Positions 13,501 through 28,500 of a DNA stretch of 64,000 bases are shown here, one piece after another (the stretch's first letter is position 1; each line of letters starts with the position of its first letter). The translations under genes and the position numbers were made by a program. This stretch comes from Hydractinia symbiolongicarpus. Its lineage: Eukaryota > Cnidaria > Hydrozoa > Anthoathecata > Hydractiniidae. The DNA lies in the NCBI RefSeq assembly GCF_029227915.1, contig NC_079876.1, positions 9,364,001 through 9,428,000 of the forward strand, given 5' to 3'. The notes beneath the pieces are model-generated. The model searched no databases and was not told the DNA's origin. It saw only the letters and a program-made list of their open reading frames with translations.

Positions 13501-16500
13501 GCGGGATAACGGCTAGGATTGGTCCCACAGTAAAAAAATTACTTATTCATCTAAATTTTTAAATGAAGCGCTACCACAGCGCCCAGTGTAATCGCTGACT
13601 TCCGGCAATCATGTCAAACTAAGAAGAATGTTATTTCTTGGAGTCCAATTGTCTTAATTTTTCAATTATAAGGTTACAGCCCAAAATCAGTTCAATTAAG
13701 TCCCACAGTCAATCGTTTTTCTGGTAAAAGCGATACAACCTAGTAATACCGGAAAGATATCACGAAATACATGTTGGTACGAATATGTGACTCAACCGTT
13801 GTAACACAAACGTATTGACATTGTTAGAAAGTCAATGAAATGTAGTTTTTGAAACTGTCTCTATTTCTTCAGCGCGGGATATCGGCTAGGATTGGTCCCA
13901 CAGTAAAAAATTGCTTATTTATCTAAATTTTTAAATGAAGCGCTACCAAAGCGCCCAGTGTAATCGCTGAGTTCCGGCAATCATGTCAAATTAAGATGAA
14001 TGTTATTTCTTGGAGTCCAATTGTCTCACTTATAACATTTATAACGTCACAGTCCAAAATTAGTTCAATTAAGTCCCACAGTCAATCGTTTCTCTGTTAA
14101 AAGCGATACAGCCTAGCAATACCGGAAAGATATCACGAAATACATGTTGGTACGAATATGTGACTCAACCGTTGTAGCACAAACGGATTGACACTTTTAG
14201 AAAGTCAATGAAATGTAGTTTTTGAAACTGTCTCTATTTCTTCAGCGCGGGATAACAGCTAGGATTGGTCCCACAGTAAAAAATAGCTTATTCATTTAAA
14301 TTTTTAAATGAAGCGCTACCACAGCGACCAGTATAATCGCTGAGTTCCGGCAATCATGTCAAATTAAGAAGAATGTTAATTCTTGGAGTCCAATTGTCTC
14401 ACTTATAACATTTATAACGTCACAGTCCAAAATCAGTTCAATTAAGTCCCACAGTCAACCGTTTCACTGTTAAAAGCGATGCAACCTAGTAATATGAGAG
14501 AAATATCGCTAAATACATGTTGGTACGAATATGTGACCCAACCATTGTAGCTCAAACGGACTGACACCGTTAGAAAATCAATGTAATGCAGTTTTTAAAA
14601 CTGTCGCTATTTCTTCAGCGCGCTGTAACGGCTAGGATTGGTCCCACGGTAAAGAATGACTTATTTATCTAAATTTTTAAATGAAGCGCTACCAAAGCGC
14701 CCAGTGTAATCGCTGAGTTCCGGCAATCATGTCAAATTAAGATGATTGTTATTTCTTGGAGTCCAATTGTCTCATTTATCACATTTATTAGGTCACAGTC
14801 CAAAGTTAGTTCAATTAAGTCCCACATTCAATCGTTTCACTGTTATAAGCGATGCAACCTAGTAATATCAGATAAATATCGCCAAATACATGTTGGTACG
14901 AATATTTGACCCAACCGTTGTAACTCAAACGGACTGACATCGATAGAAAGTCCGTGAAAAGTAGTATTTGAAAATATCTCCAATTCTTCAGCGCGCGCTA
15001 ACGGCTAGGATTCGTCCCACGGCTAAAAAGTGACTTTATTTATCTTAACTTTCAAATGAAGCGCCACCACAGCGACCAGTGTAATCGCTGAGTTGCGGCA
15101 ATCATGTCAAATTAAGAAGAATGTTATTTCTTGGAGTCCAATTGTCTCACTTATAACATTTATAAGGTTACAGCCCAAAATCAGTTCAATTAAGTCCCAC
15201 AGTCAACCGTTTCACTGTTGAAAGCGATACAACCTAGTAATACCGGAAAGATATCACGAAATACATGTTGGTACGAATATGTGACTCAACCGTTGTAACA
15301 CAAACGTATTGACATTGTTAGAAAGTCAATGAAATGTAGTTTTTGAAACTGTCTCTATTTCTTCAGCGCGTGATAACGGCTAGGATTGGTCCCACAGTAA
15401 AAAATTGCTTATTTATCTAAATTTTTAAATGAAGCGCTACCAAAGCGCCCAGTGTAATCGCTGAGTTCCGGCAATCATGTCAAATTAAGATGAATGTTAT
15501 TTCTTGGAGTCCAATTGTCTCACTTATAACATTTATAACGTCACAGTCCAAAATTAGTTCAATTAAGTCCCACAGTCAATCGTTTCTCTGTTAAAAGCGA
15601 TACAGCCTAGCAATACCGGAAAGATATCACGAAATACATGTTGGTACGAATATGTGACTCAACCGTTGTAGCACAAAAGGATTGACACTGTTAGAAAGTC
15701 AATGAAATGTAGTTTTTGAAACTGTCTCTATTTCTTCAGCGCGGGATAACAGCTAGGATTGGTCCCACAGTAAAAAATAGCTTATTCATTTAAATTTTTA
15801 AATGAAGCGCTACCACAACGACCAGTATAATCGCTGAGTTCCGGCAATCATGTCAAATTAAGAAGAATGTTAATTCTTGGAGTCCAATTGTCTCACTTAT
15901 AACATTTATAACGTCACAGTCCAAAATCAGTTCAATTAAGTCCCACAGTCAACCGTTTCACTGTTAAAAGCGATGCAACCTAGTAATATGAGAGAAATAT
16001 CGCTAAATACATGTTGGTACGAATATGTGACCCAACCATTGTAGCTCAAACGGACTGACACCGTTAGAAAATCAATGTAATGCAGTTTTTGAAACTGTCG
16101 CTATTTCTTCAGCGCGCTGTAACGGCTAGGATTGGTCCCACGGTAAAGAATGACTTATTTATCTAAATTTTTAAATGAAGCGCTACCAAAGCGCCCAGTG
16201 TAATCGCTGAGTTCCGGCAATCATGTCAAATTAAGATGATTGTTATTTCTTGGAGTCCAATTGTCTCATTTATCACATTTATTAGGTCACAGTCCAAAGT
16301 TAGTTCAATTAAGTCCCACATTCAATCGTTTCACTGTTATAAGCGATGCAACCTAGTAATATCAGATAAATATCGCCAAATACATGTTGGTACGAATATT
16401 TGACCCAACCGTTGTAACTCAAACGGACTGACATCGATAGAAAGTCCGTGAAAAGTAGTATTTGAAAATATCTCCAATTCTTCAGCGCGCGCTAACGGCT

Positions 16501-19500
16501 AGGATTCGTCCCATGGCTAAAAAGTGACTTTATTTATCTTAACTTTCAAATGAAGCGCCACCACAGCGACCAGTGTAATCGCTGAGTTGCGGCAATCATG
16601 TCAAATTAAGAAGAATGTTATTTCTTGGAGTCCAATTGTCTCACTTATAACATTTATAAGGTTACAGCCCAAAATCAGTTCAATTAAGTCCCACAGTCAA
16701 CCGTTTCACTGTTGAAAGCGATACAACCTAGTAATACCGGAAAGATATCACGAAATACATGTTGGTACGAATATGTGACTCAACCGTTGTAACACAAACG
16801 TATTGACATTGTTAGAAAGTCAATGAAATGTAGTTTTTGAAACTGTCTCTATTTCTTCAGCGCGGGATAACGGCTAGGATTGGTCCCACAGTAAAAAATT
16901 GCTTATTTATCTAAATTTTTAAATGAAGCGCTACCAAAGCGCCCAGTGTAATCGCTGAGTTCCGGCAATCATGTCAAATTAAGATGAATGTTATTTCTTG
17001 GAGTCCAATTGTCTCACTTATAACATTTATAACGTCACAGTCCAAAATTAGTTCAATTAAGTCCCACAGTCAATCGTTTCTCTGTTAAAAGCGATACAGC
17101 CTAGCAATACCGGAAAGATATCACGAAATACATGTTGGTACGAATATGTGACTCAACCGTTGTAGCACAAAAGGATTGACACTGTTAGAAAGTCAATGAA
17201 ATGTAGTTTTTGAAACTGTCTCTATTTCTTCAGCGCGGGATAACAGCTAGGATTGGTCCCACAGTAAAAAATAGCTTATTCATTTAAATTTTTAAATGAA
17301 GCGCTACCACAACGACCAGTATAATCGCTGAGTTCCGGCAATCATGTCAAATTAAGAAGAATGTTAATTCTTGGAGTCCAATTGTCTCACTTATAACATT
17401 TATAACGTCACAGTCCAAAATCAGTTCAATTAAGTCCCACAATCACTCGTTTCTCTGTTAAAAGCGATACAACCTAGTAATACCGGAAAGATATCACGAA
17501 ATACATGTTGGTACGAATATGTTACTCAACCGTTGTAACACAAACGGATTGACACTGTTAGAAAGTCAATGAAATGTAGTTTTTGAAACTGTCTCTATTT
17601 CTTCAGCGCGGGATAACGGCTAGGATTGGTCCCACAGTAAAAAAATTACTTATTCATCTAAATTTTTAAATGAAGCGCTACCACAGCGCCCAGTGTAATC
17701 GCTGACTTCCGGCAATCATGTCAAACTAAGAAGAATGTTATTTCTTGGAGTCCAATTGTCTTAATTTTTCAATTATAAGGTTACAGCCCAAAATCAGTTC
17801 AATTAAGTCCCACAGTCAATCGTTTTTCTGTTAAAAGCGATACAACCTAGTAATACCGGAAAGATATCACGAAATACATGTTGGTACGAATATGTGACTC
17901 AACCGTTGTAACACAAACGTATTGACATTGTTAGAAAGTCAATGAAATGTAGTTTTTGAAACTGTCTCTATTTCTTCAGCGCGGGATATCGGCTAGGATT
18001 GGTCCCACAGTAAAAAATTGCTTATTTATCTAAATTTTTAAATGAAGCGCTACCAAAGCGCCCAGTGTAATCGCTGAGTTCCGGCAATCATGTCAAATTA
18101 AGATGAATGTTATTTCTTGGAGTCCAATTGTCTCACTTATAATATTTATAACGTCACAGTCCAAAATTAGTTCAATTAAGTCCCACAGTCAATCGTTTCT
18201 CTGTTAAAAGCGATACAGCCTAGCAATACCGGAAAGATATCACGAAATACATGTTGGTACGAATATGTGACTCAACCGTTGTAGCACAAACGGATTGACA
18301 CTGTTAGAAAGTCAATGAAATGTAGTTTTTGAAACTGTCTCTATTTCTTCAGCGCGGGATAACAGCTAGGATTGGTCCCACAGTAAAAAATAGCTTATTC
18401 ATTTAAATTTTTAAATGAAGCGCTACCACAGCGACCAGTATAATCGCTGAGTTCCGGCAATCATGTCAAATTAAGAAGAATGTTAATTCTTGGAGTCCAA
18501 TTGTCTCACTTATAACATTTATAACGTCACAGTCCAAAATCAGTTCAATTAAGTCCCACAGTCAACCGTTTCACTGTTAAAAGCGATGCAACCTAGTAAT
18601 ATGAGAGAAATATCGCTAAATACATGTTGGTACGAATATGTGACCCAACCATTGTAGCTCAAACGGACTGACACCGTTAGAAAATCAATGTAATGCAGTT
18701 TTTGAAACTGTCGCTATTTCTTCAGTGCGCTGTAACGGCTAGGATTGGTCCCACGGTAAAGAATGACTTATTTATCTAAATTTTTAAATGAAGCGCTACC
18801 AAAGCGCCCAGTGTAATCGCTGAGTTCCGGCAATCATGTCAAATTAAGATGATTGTTATTTCTTGGAGTCCAATTGTCTCATTTATCACATTTATTAGGT
18901 CACAGTCCAAAGTTAGTTCAATTAAGTCCCACATTCAATCGTTTCACTGTTATAAGCGATGCAACCTAGTAATATCAGATAAATATCGCCAAATACATGT
19001 TGGTACGAATATTTGACCCAACCGTTGTAACTCAAACGGGCTGACATCGATAGAAAATCAATGTAATGCAGTTTTTGAAACTGTCGCTATTTCTTCAGTG
19101 CGCTGTAACGGCTAGGATTGGTCCCACGGTAAAGAATGACTTATTTATCTAAATTTTTAAATGAAGCGCTACCAAAGCGCCCAGTGTAATCGCTGAGTTC
19201 CGGCAATCATGTCAAATTAAGATGATTGTTATTTCTTGGAGTCCAATTGTCTCATTTATCACATTTATTAGGTCACAGTCCAAAGTTAGTTCAATTAAGT
19301 CCCACATTCAATCGTTTCACTGTTATAAGCGATGCAACCTAGTAATATCAGATAAATATCGCCAAATACATGTTGGTACGAATATTTGACCCAACCGTTG
19401 TAACTCAAACGGGCTGACATCGATAGAAAGTCCGTGAAAAGTAGTATTTGAAAATATCTCCAATTCTTCAGCGCGCGCTAACGGCTAGGATTCGTCCCAC

Positions 19501-22500
19501 GGCTAAAAAGTGACTTTATTTATCTTAACTTTCAAATGAAGCGCCACCACAGCGACCAGTGTAATCGCTGAGTTGCGGCAATCATGTCAAATTAAGAAGA
19601 ATGTTATTTCTTGGAGTCCAATTGTCTCACTTATAACATTTATAAGGTTACAGCCCAAAATCAGTTCAATTAAGTCCCACAGTCAACCGTTTCACTGTTG
19701 AAAGCGATACAACCTAGTAATACCGGAAAGATATCACGAAATACATGTTGGTACGAATATGTGACTCAACCGTTGTAACACAAACGTATTGACATTGTTA
19801 GAAAGTCAATGAAATGTAGTTTTTGAAACTGTCTCTATTTCTTCAGCGCGGGATAACGGCTAGGATTGGTCCCACAGTAAAAAATTGCTTATTTATCTAA
19901 ATTTTTAAATGAAGCGCTACCAAAGCGCCCAGTGTAATCGCTGAGTTCCGGCAATCATGTCAAATTAAGATGAATGTTATTTCTTGGAGTCCAATTGTCT
20001 CACTTATAACATTTATAACGTCACAGTCCAAAATTAGTTCATTTAAGTCCCACAGTCAATCGTTTCTCTGTTAAAAGCGATACAGCCTAGCAATACCGGA
20101 AAGATAACACGAAATACATGTTGGTACGAATATGTGACTCAACCGTTGTAGCACAAAAGGATTGACACTGTTAGAAAGTCAATGAAATGTAGTTTTTGAA
20201 ACTGTCTCTATTTCTTCAGCGCGGGATAACAGCTAGGATTGGTCCTACAGTAAAAAATAGCTTATTCATTTAAATTTTTAAATGAAGCGCTACCACAACG
20301 ACCAGTATAATCGCTGAGTTCCGGCAATCATGTCAAATTAAGAAGAATGTTAATTCTTGGAGTCCAATTGTCTCACTTATAACATTTATAACGTCACAGT
20401 CCAAAATCAGTTCAATTAAGTCCCACAATCACTCGTTTCTCTGTTAAAAGCGATACAACCTAGTAATACCGGAAAGATATCACGAAATACATGTTGGTAC
20501 GAATATGTTACTCAACCGTTGTAACACAAACGGATTGACACTGTTAGAAAGTCAATGAAATGTAGTTTTTGAAACTGTCTCTATTTCTTCAGCGCGGGAT
20601 AACGGCTAGGATTGGTCCCACAGTAAAAAAATTACTTATTCATCTAAATTTTTAAATGAAGCGCTACCACAGCGCCCAGTGTAATCGCTGACTTCCGGCA
20701 ATCATGTCAAACTAAGAAGAATGTTATTTCTTGGAGTCCAATTGTCTTAATTTTTCAATTATAAGGTTACCGCCCAAAATCAGTTCAATTAAGTCCCACA
20801 GTCAATCGTTTTTCTGTTAAAAGCGATACAACCTAGTAATACCGGAAAGATATCACGAAATACATGTTGGTACGAATATGTGACTCAACCGTTGTAACAC
20901 AAACGTATTGACATTGTTAGAAAGTCAATGAAATGTAGTTTTTGAAACTGTCTCTATTTCTTCAGCGCGGGATATCGGCTAGGATTGGTCCCACAGTAAA
21001 AAATTGCTTATTTATCTAAATTTTTAAATGAAGCGCTACCAAAGCGCCCAGTGTAATCGCTGAGTTCCGGCAATCATGTCAAATTAAGATGAATGTTATT
21101 TCTTGGAGTCCAATTGTCTCACTTATAACATTTATAACGTCACAGTCCAAAATTAGTTCAATTAAGTCCCACAGTCAATCGTTTCTCTGTTAAAAGCGAT
21201 ACAGCCTAGCAATACCGGAAAGATATCACGAAATACATGTTGGTACGAATATGTGACTCAACCGTTGTAGCACAAACGGATTGACACTGTTAGAAAGTCA
21301 ATGAAATGTAGTTTTTGAAACTGTCTCTATTTCTTCAGCGCGGGATAACAGCTAGGATTGGTCCCACAGTAAAAAATAGCTTATTCATTTAAATTTTTAA
21401 ATGAAGCGCTACCACAGCGACCAGTATAATCGCTGAGTTCCGGCAATCATGTCAAATTAAGAAGAATGTTAATTCTTGGAGTCCAATTGTCTCACTTATA
21501 ACATTTATAACGTCACAGTCCAAAATCAGTTCAATTAAGTCCCACAGTCAACCGTTTCACTGTTAAAAGCGATGCAACCTAGTAATATGAGAGAAATATC
21601 GCTAAATACATGTTGGTACGAATATGTGACCCAACCATTGTAGCTCAAACGGACTGACACCGTTAGAAAATCAATGTAATGCAGTTTTTGAAACTGTCGC
21701 TATTTCTTCAGCGCGCTGTAACGGCTAGGATTGGTCCCACGGTAAAGAATGACTTATTTATCTAAATTTTTAAATGAAGCGCTACCAAAGCGCCCAGTGT
21801 AATCGCTGAGTTCCGGCAATCATGTCAAATTAAGATGATTGTTATTTCTTGGAGTCCAATTGTCTCATTTATCACATTTATTAGGTCACAGTCCAAAGTT
21901 AGTTCAATTAAGTCCCACATTCAATCGTTTCACTGTTATAAGCGATGCAACCTAGTAATATCAGATAAATATCGCCAAATACATGTTGGTACGAATATTT
22001 GACCCAACCGTTGTAACTCAAACGGGCTGACATCGATAGAAAGTCCGTGAAAAGTAGTATTTGAAAATATCTCCAATTCTTCAGCGCGCGCTAACGGCTA
22101 GGATTCGTCCCACGGCTAAAAAGTGACTTTATTTATCTTAACTTTCAAATGAAGCGCCACCACAGCGACCAGTGTAATCGCTGAGTTGCGGCAATCATGT
22201 CAAATTAAGAAGAATGTTATTTCTTGGAGTCCAATTGTCTCACTTATAACATTTATAAGGTTACAGCCCAAAATCAGTTCAATTAAGTCCCACAGTCAAC
22301 CGTTTCACTGTTGAAAGCGATACAACCTAGTAATACCGGAAAGATATCACGAAATACATGTTGGTACGAATATGTGACTCAACCGTTGTAACACAAACGT
22401 ATTGACATTGTTAGAAAGTCAATGAAATGTAGTTTTTGAAACTGTCTCTATTTCTTCAGCGCGGGATAACGGCTAGGATTGGTCCCACAGTAAAAAATTG

Positions 22501-25500
22501 CTTATTTATCTAAATTTTTAAATGAAGCGCTACCAAAGCGCCCAGTGTAATCGCTGAGTTCCGGCAATCATGTCAAATTAAGATGAATGTTATTTCTTGG
22601 AGTCCAATTGTCTCACTTATAACATTTATAACGTCACAGTCCAAAATTAGTTCAATTAAGTCCCACAGTCAATCGTTTCTCTGTTAAAAGCGATACAGCC
22701 TAGCAATACCGGAAAGATATCACGAAATACATGTTGGTACGAATATGTGACTCAACCGTTGTAGCACAAAAGGATTGACACTGTTAGAAAGTCAATGAAA
22801 TGTAGTTTTTGAAACTGTCTCTATTTCTTCAGCGCGGGATAACAGCTAGGATTGGTCCCACAGTAAAAAATAGCTTATTCATTTAAATTTTTAAATGAAG
22901 CGCTACCACAACGACCAGTATAATCGCTGAGTTCCGACAATCATGTCAAATTAAGAAGAATGTTAATTCTTGGAGTCCAATTGTCTCACTTATAACATTT
23001 ATAACGTCACAGTCCAAAATCAGTTCAATTAAGTCCCACAATCACTCGTTTCTCTGTTAAAAGCGATACAACCTAGTAATACCGGAAAGATATCACGAAA
23101 TACATGTTGGTACGAATATGTTACTCAACCGTTGTAACACAAACGGATTGACACTGTTAGAAAGTCAATGAAATGTAGTTTTTGAAACTGTCTCTATTTC
23201 TTCAGCGCGGGATAACGGCTAGGATTGGTCCCACAGTAAAAAATTGCTTATTCATCTAAATATTTAAATGAAGCGCTACCACAGCGCCCAGTATAATCGC
23301 TGAGTTCCGGCAATCATGTCAAATTAAGAAGAATGTTAATTCTTGGAGTCCAATTGTCTCACTTATAACATTTATAACGTCACAGTCCAAAATCAGTTCA
23401 ATTAAGTCCCACAGTCAATCGTTTCACTGTTAAAAGCGATGCAACCTAGTAATATGAGAGAAATATCGCTAAACACATGTTGGTACGAAAATGTGACCCA
23501 ACCGTTGTAACTCAAACGTATTAACATCGTTAGAAAGTCAATGAAATGTAGTTTTTGAAACTTTCGCTATTTCTTCAGCGCGCAATTACGGCTAGGATTG
23601 GTTCCACGGTAAAGAATGATTTATTTATCTAAATTTTTAAATGAAGCGCTACCACAGCGCCCAGTGTAATCGCTCAGTTCCGGCAATCATGTCAAATTAA
23701 GATGAATGGTATATCTTGGAGTCCAATTGTCACATTTATCACATTTATCAGGTAACAGTCCAAAGTTAGTTCAATTAAGTCCCACGTTCAATCGTTTCAC
23801 TGTTAAAAGCGATGCAACCTAGTAATAACAGATAAATATCGCTAAATACATGTTGGTACGAATATGTGACCAAACCGTTGTAACTCAAACGGACTGACAT
23901 CGATAGAAAGTCAGTGAAATGTAGTATTTGAATCTGTCGCTATTTCTTCAGCGTGCGCTACCGGCTAGGATTGATCCAACAGTTAAAAAGTAACTTTTTT
24001 ATCTTTATTTTTAAATGAAGCGCTACCACAGCGCCTGGTGTAATCGCTGAGTTGCGGCAATCATGTCAAATCAAGAATAATGTTACTTCTTGGAGTTCAA
24101 TTGTCTCACTTTCACATTTATAAGGTCACAGCCCAAAATCAGTTCAATTAAGTCCTACAGTCAATAGTTTCATTGTTAAAAGCGAAGCAATCTAGTAATA
24201 TCAGAAAAATATCGCTAAATACATGTTGGTACGAATATGTGACCCAACCATTGTAACTCAAACGGACTGACACCGTTAAAAAGTAAATGTAATGCAGCTT
24301 TTGAAACTGTCGCTATTTCTTCAGCGCGCGATAACGGCTAGGATTGGTCCCACGGTAAAGAATGACTTATTTATCTAAATTTTTAAATGAAGCGCTACCA
24401 AAGCGCCAAGTGTAATCGCTGAGTTCCGGCAATCATGTCAAATTAAGATGAATGTTATTTCTTGGAGTCCAATTGTCTCACTTATAACATTTATAACGTC
24501 ACAGTCCAAAATTAGTTCAATTAGGTCCCACAGTCAATCGTTTCTCTGTTAAAAGCGATACAGCCTAGTAATACCGGAAAGATATCACGAAATACATGTT
24601 GGTACGAATATGTGACTCAACCGTTGTAGCACAAACGGATTGACACTGTTAGAAAGTCAATGAAATGTGGTTTTTGAAACTGTCTCTATTTCTTCAGCGC
24701 AGGATAACGGCTAGGATTGGTCACACAGTAAAAAATAGCTTATTCATTTAAATTTTTTAATGAAGCGCTACCACAGTGCCCAGTATAATCGCTGAGTTCC
24801 GGCAATCATGTCAAATTAAGAAGAATGTTAATTCTTGGAGTCCAATTGTCTCACTTATAACATTTATAACGTCACAGTCCAAAATCAGTTCAATTAAGTC
24901 CCACAGTCAACCGTTTCACTGTTAAAAGAGATGCAACCTAGTAATATGAGAGAAATATCGCTAAACACATGTTGGTACGAGTATGTGACGCAACCGTTGA
25001 AACTGAAGCGGATTGATACCGTTAGAAAGTCAATGAAATGTAGTTTTTGAAATTGTCGCAATTTCTTCTGCGCGCGTTAACGGCTAGGATTGGTCCCACA
25101 GCAAAAATGACTTGTTTATCTAAATTTTTAAATGAAGTGCTACCACAGCGCCCAGTGTAAATGCTGAGTTCCAGCAATTACGTCTAATTAAAAAGAATGT
25201 TATTTCTTTGAGTCCCATTCTCTCATTTATCACATGTATCAGGTCACAGTTCAAAGTTAGTTCAATTAAGTCCCACAGTGAATCGTTTCATTGGTAAAAG
25301 GGATGCAATCTAGTAATACCAGAAAAATATCGCTAAATACATGTTGGTACGAATATGTGACCCAACCATTGTAACTCAAACGGACTGACACCGTTAGAAA
25401 GTCAATGTAATGCAGTTTTTGAAACTGTCGCGATTTCTTCAGCGCGCGATAACGGCTAGGATTGGTCCCACAGTAAAAAATAGCTTATTCATCTAAACTT

Positions 25501-28500
25501 TTAAATGAAGCGCTACCACAGCGCCCAGTATAATCGCTGAGTTCCGGCAATTATGTCAAATTAAGAAGAATGTTAATTCTTGGAGTCCAATTGTCTCACT
25601 TATAACATTTATAACGTCAAAGTCCAAAATCAGTTCAATGAAGTCCCACAGTCAACCGTTTCACTGTTAAAAGCGATGCAACCTAGTAATATGAGAGAAA
25701 TATCGCTAAACACATGTTGGTACGAGTATGTGACGCAACCGTTGAAACTGAAGCGGATTGATACCGTTAGAAAGTCAATGAAATGTAGTTTTTGAAACTG
25801 TCGCTATTTCTTCTGCGCGTGTTTACGGCTAGGATTGGTCCCACAGCAAAAATTCCTTGTTTATCTAAATTTTTAAATGAAGTGCTACCACAGCGCCCAG
25901 TGTAAACGCTGAGTTCCAGCAATTACATCAAATTAAAAAGAATGTTATTTCTTTGAGTCCAATTCTCTCATTTATCACATGTATCAGGTCACAGTCCAAA
26001 GTTAGTTCAATTAAGTCCCACAGTGAATCGTTTCATTGGTAAAAGGGATGCAATCTAGTAATACCAGAAAAATATCGCTAAATACATGTTGGTACGAATA
26101 TGAGACCCAACCGTTGTAACTCAAACGGATTGACATCCTTAGAAAGTCAATAAAATGTAGTTTTTGAAACTTTCGCTATTTCTTCAGCGCGCAATAACGG
26201 CTAGGATTGGTCCCACGGTAAAGAATTATTTTTTTATCTAAATTTTTAAATGAACCGCTACCACAGCGCCCAGTGTAATCGTTCAGTTCCGGCAATCATG
26301 TCAAATTAAGATGAATGTTATATCTTGGAGTCCAATTGTCACATTTATCACATTTATCAGGTAACAGTCCAAAGTTAGTTCAATTAAGTCCCACATTCAA
26401 TCGTTTCACTGTTAAAAGCGATGCAACCTAGTAATAACAGATAAATATCGCTAAATACATGTTGGTACGAATATGTGACCCAACCATTGTAACTCAAACG
26501 GACTGACACTGTTACAAAGTCAATCTAATGCAGTTTTTGAAACTGTCGCTATTTCTTCAGCGCGCGATAACGGCTAGGTTTGGTCCCACAGTAAAAAAAG
26601 GCTTATTAATCTAAATTTTTAAATAAAGCGCTACCACAGCGCCCAGTGTAATCGCTGAGTTCAGGCAAACAAGTCTAATTAAGAAGAATGTTATTTCTTG
26701 GAGTCCAATTGTCTTATTTATCACATTTATCAGGTAACAGTCCAAAATTAGTTCAATTAAGTCCCACATTCAATCGTTTCACTGTTAAAAGCGATGCAAC
26801 CTAGTAATAACAGATAAATATCGCTAAATACATGTTGGTACGAATATGTGACCCAACCGTTGTAACTCAAGCGGACTGACATCGATAGAAAGTCAGTGAA
26901 ATGTAGTATTTGAAACTGTCGCTATTTCTTCAGCGTGCGCTACCGGCTAGGATTGATCCAACAGTTAAAAAGTAACTTTTTTATCTTAATTTTTAAATGA
27001 AGCGCTACCACAGCGCCCGGTGTAATCGCTAAGTTGCGGCAATCATATCAAGTCAAGAAGAATGTTACTTCTTGGAGTTCAATTGTCTCACTTTCGCATT
27101 TATAAGGTCACAGCCCAAAATCAGTTCAATTAAGTCCTACAATCAATCGTTTCTCTGTTAAAAGCGATACAACCTAGTAATACCGGAAAGATATCACGAA
27201 ATACATGTTGGTACGAATATGTTACTCAACCGTTGTAACACAAACGGATTGACACTGTTAGAAAGTCAATGAAATGTAGTTTTTGAAACTGTCTCTATTT
27301 CTTCAGCGCGGGATAACGGCTAGGATTGGTCCCACAGTAAAAAATTGCTTATTCATCTAAATTTTTAAATGAAGCGCTACCACAGCGCCCAGTATAATCG
27401 CTGTGTTCCGGCAATCATGTCAAATTAAGAAGAATGTTAATTCTTGGAGTCCAATTGTCTCACTTATAACATTTATAACGTCACAGTCCAAAATCAGTTC
27501 AATTAAGTCCCACAGTCAATCGTTTCACTGTTAAAAGCGATGCAACCTAGTAATATGAGAGAAATATCGCTAAACACATGTTGGTACGAAAATGTGACCC
27601 AACCGTTGTAACTCAAACGTATTAACATCGTTAGAAAGTCAATGAAATGTAGTTTTTGAAACTTTCGCTATTTCTTCAGCGCGCAATTACGGCTAGGATT
27701 GGTCCCACGGTAAAGAATGATTTATTTATCTAAATTTTTAAATGAAGCGCTACCACAGCGCCCAGTGTAATCGCTCAGTTCCGGCAATCATGTCAAATTA
27801 AGATGAATGTTATATCTTGGAGTCCAATTGTCACATTTATCACATTTATCAGGTAACAGTCCAAAGTTAGTTCAATTAAGTCCCACGTTCAATCGTTTCA
27901 CTGTTAAAAGCGATGCAACCTAGTAATAACAGATAAATATCGCTAAATACATGTTGGTACGAATATGTGACCAAACCGTTGTAACTCAAACGGACTGACA
28001 TCGATAGAAAGTCAGTGAAATGTAGTATTTCAATCTGTCGCTATTTCTTCAGCGTGCGCTACCGGCTAGGATTGATCCAACAGTTAAAAAGTAACTTTTT
28101 TATCTTTATTTTTAAATGAAGCGCTACCACAGCGCCCGGTGTAATCGCTGAGTTGCGGCAATCATGTCAAATTAGGATGAATGTTATTTCTTGGAGTCCA
28201 ATTGTCTCACCTTCACATTTATAACGTCACAGTCCAAAATTAGTTCAATTAAGTCCCACAGTCAATCGTTTCTCTGTTAAAAGCGATACAGCCTAGTAAT
28301 ACCGGAAAGATATCACGAAATACATGTTGGTACGAATATGTGACTCAACCGTTGTAGCACAAACGGATTGACACTGTTAGAAAGTCAATGAAATGTAGTT
28401 TTTGAAATTGTCGCTATTTCTTCTGCGCGCGTTAACGGCTAGGATTGGTCCCACAGCAAAAATGACTTGTTTATCTAAATTTTTAAATGAAGTGCTACCA

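Noticed and set aside
25580-25795. 71-codon open frame in satellite
   Set aside because: Consists wholly of satellite monomer sequence; neighbouring monomers have stops in the same frame and there is no coding character.
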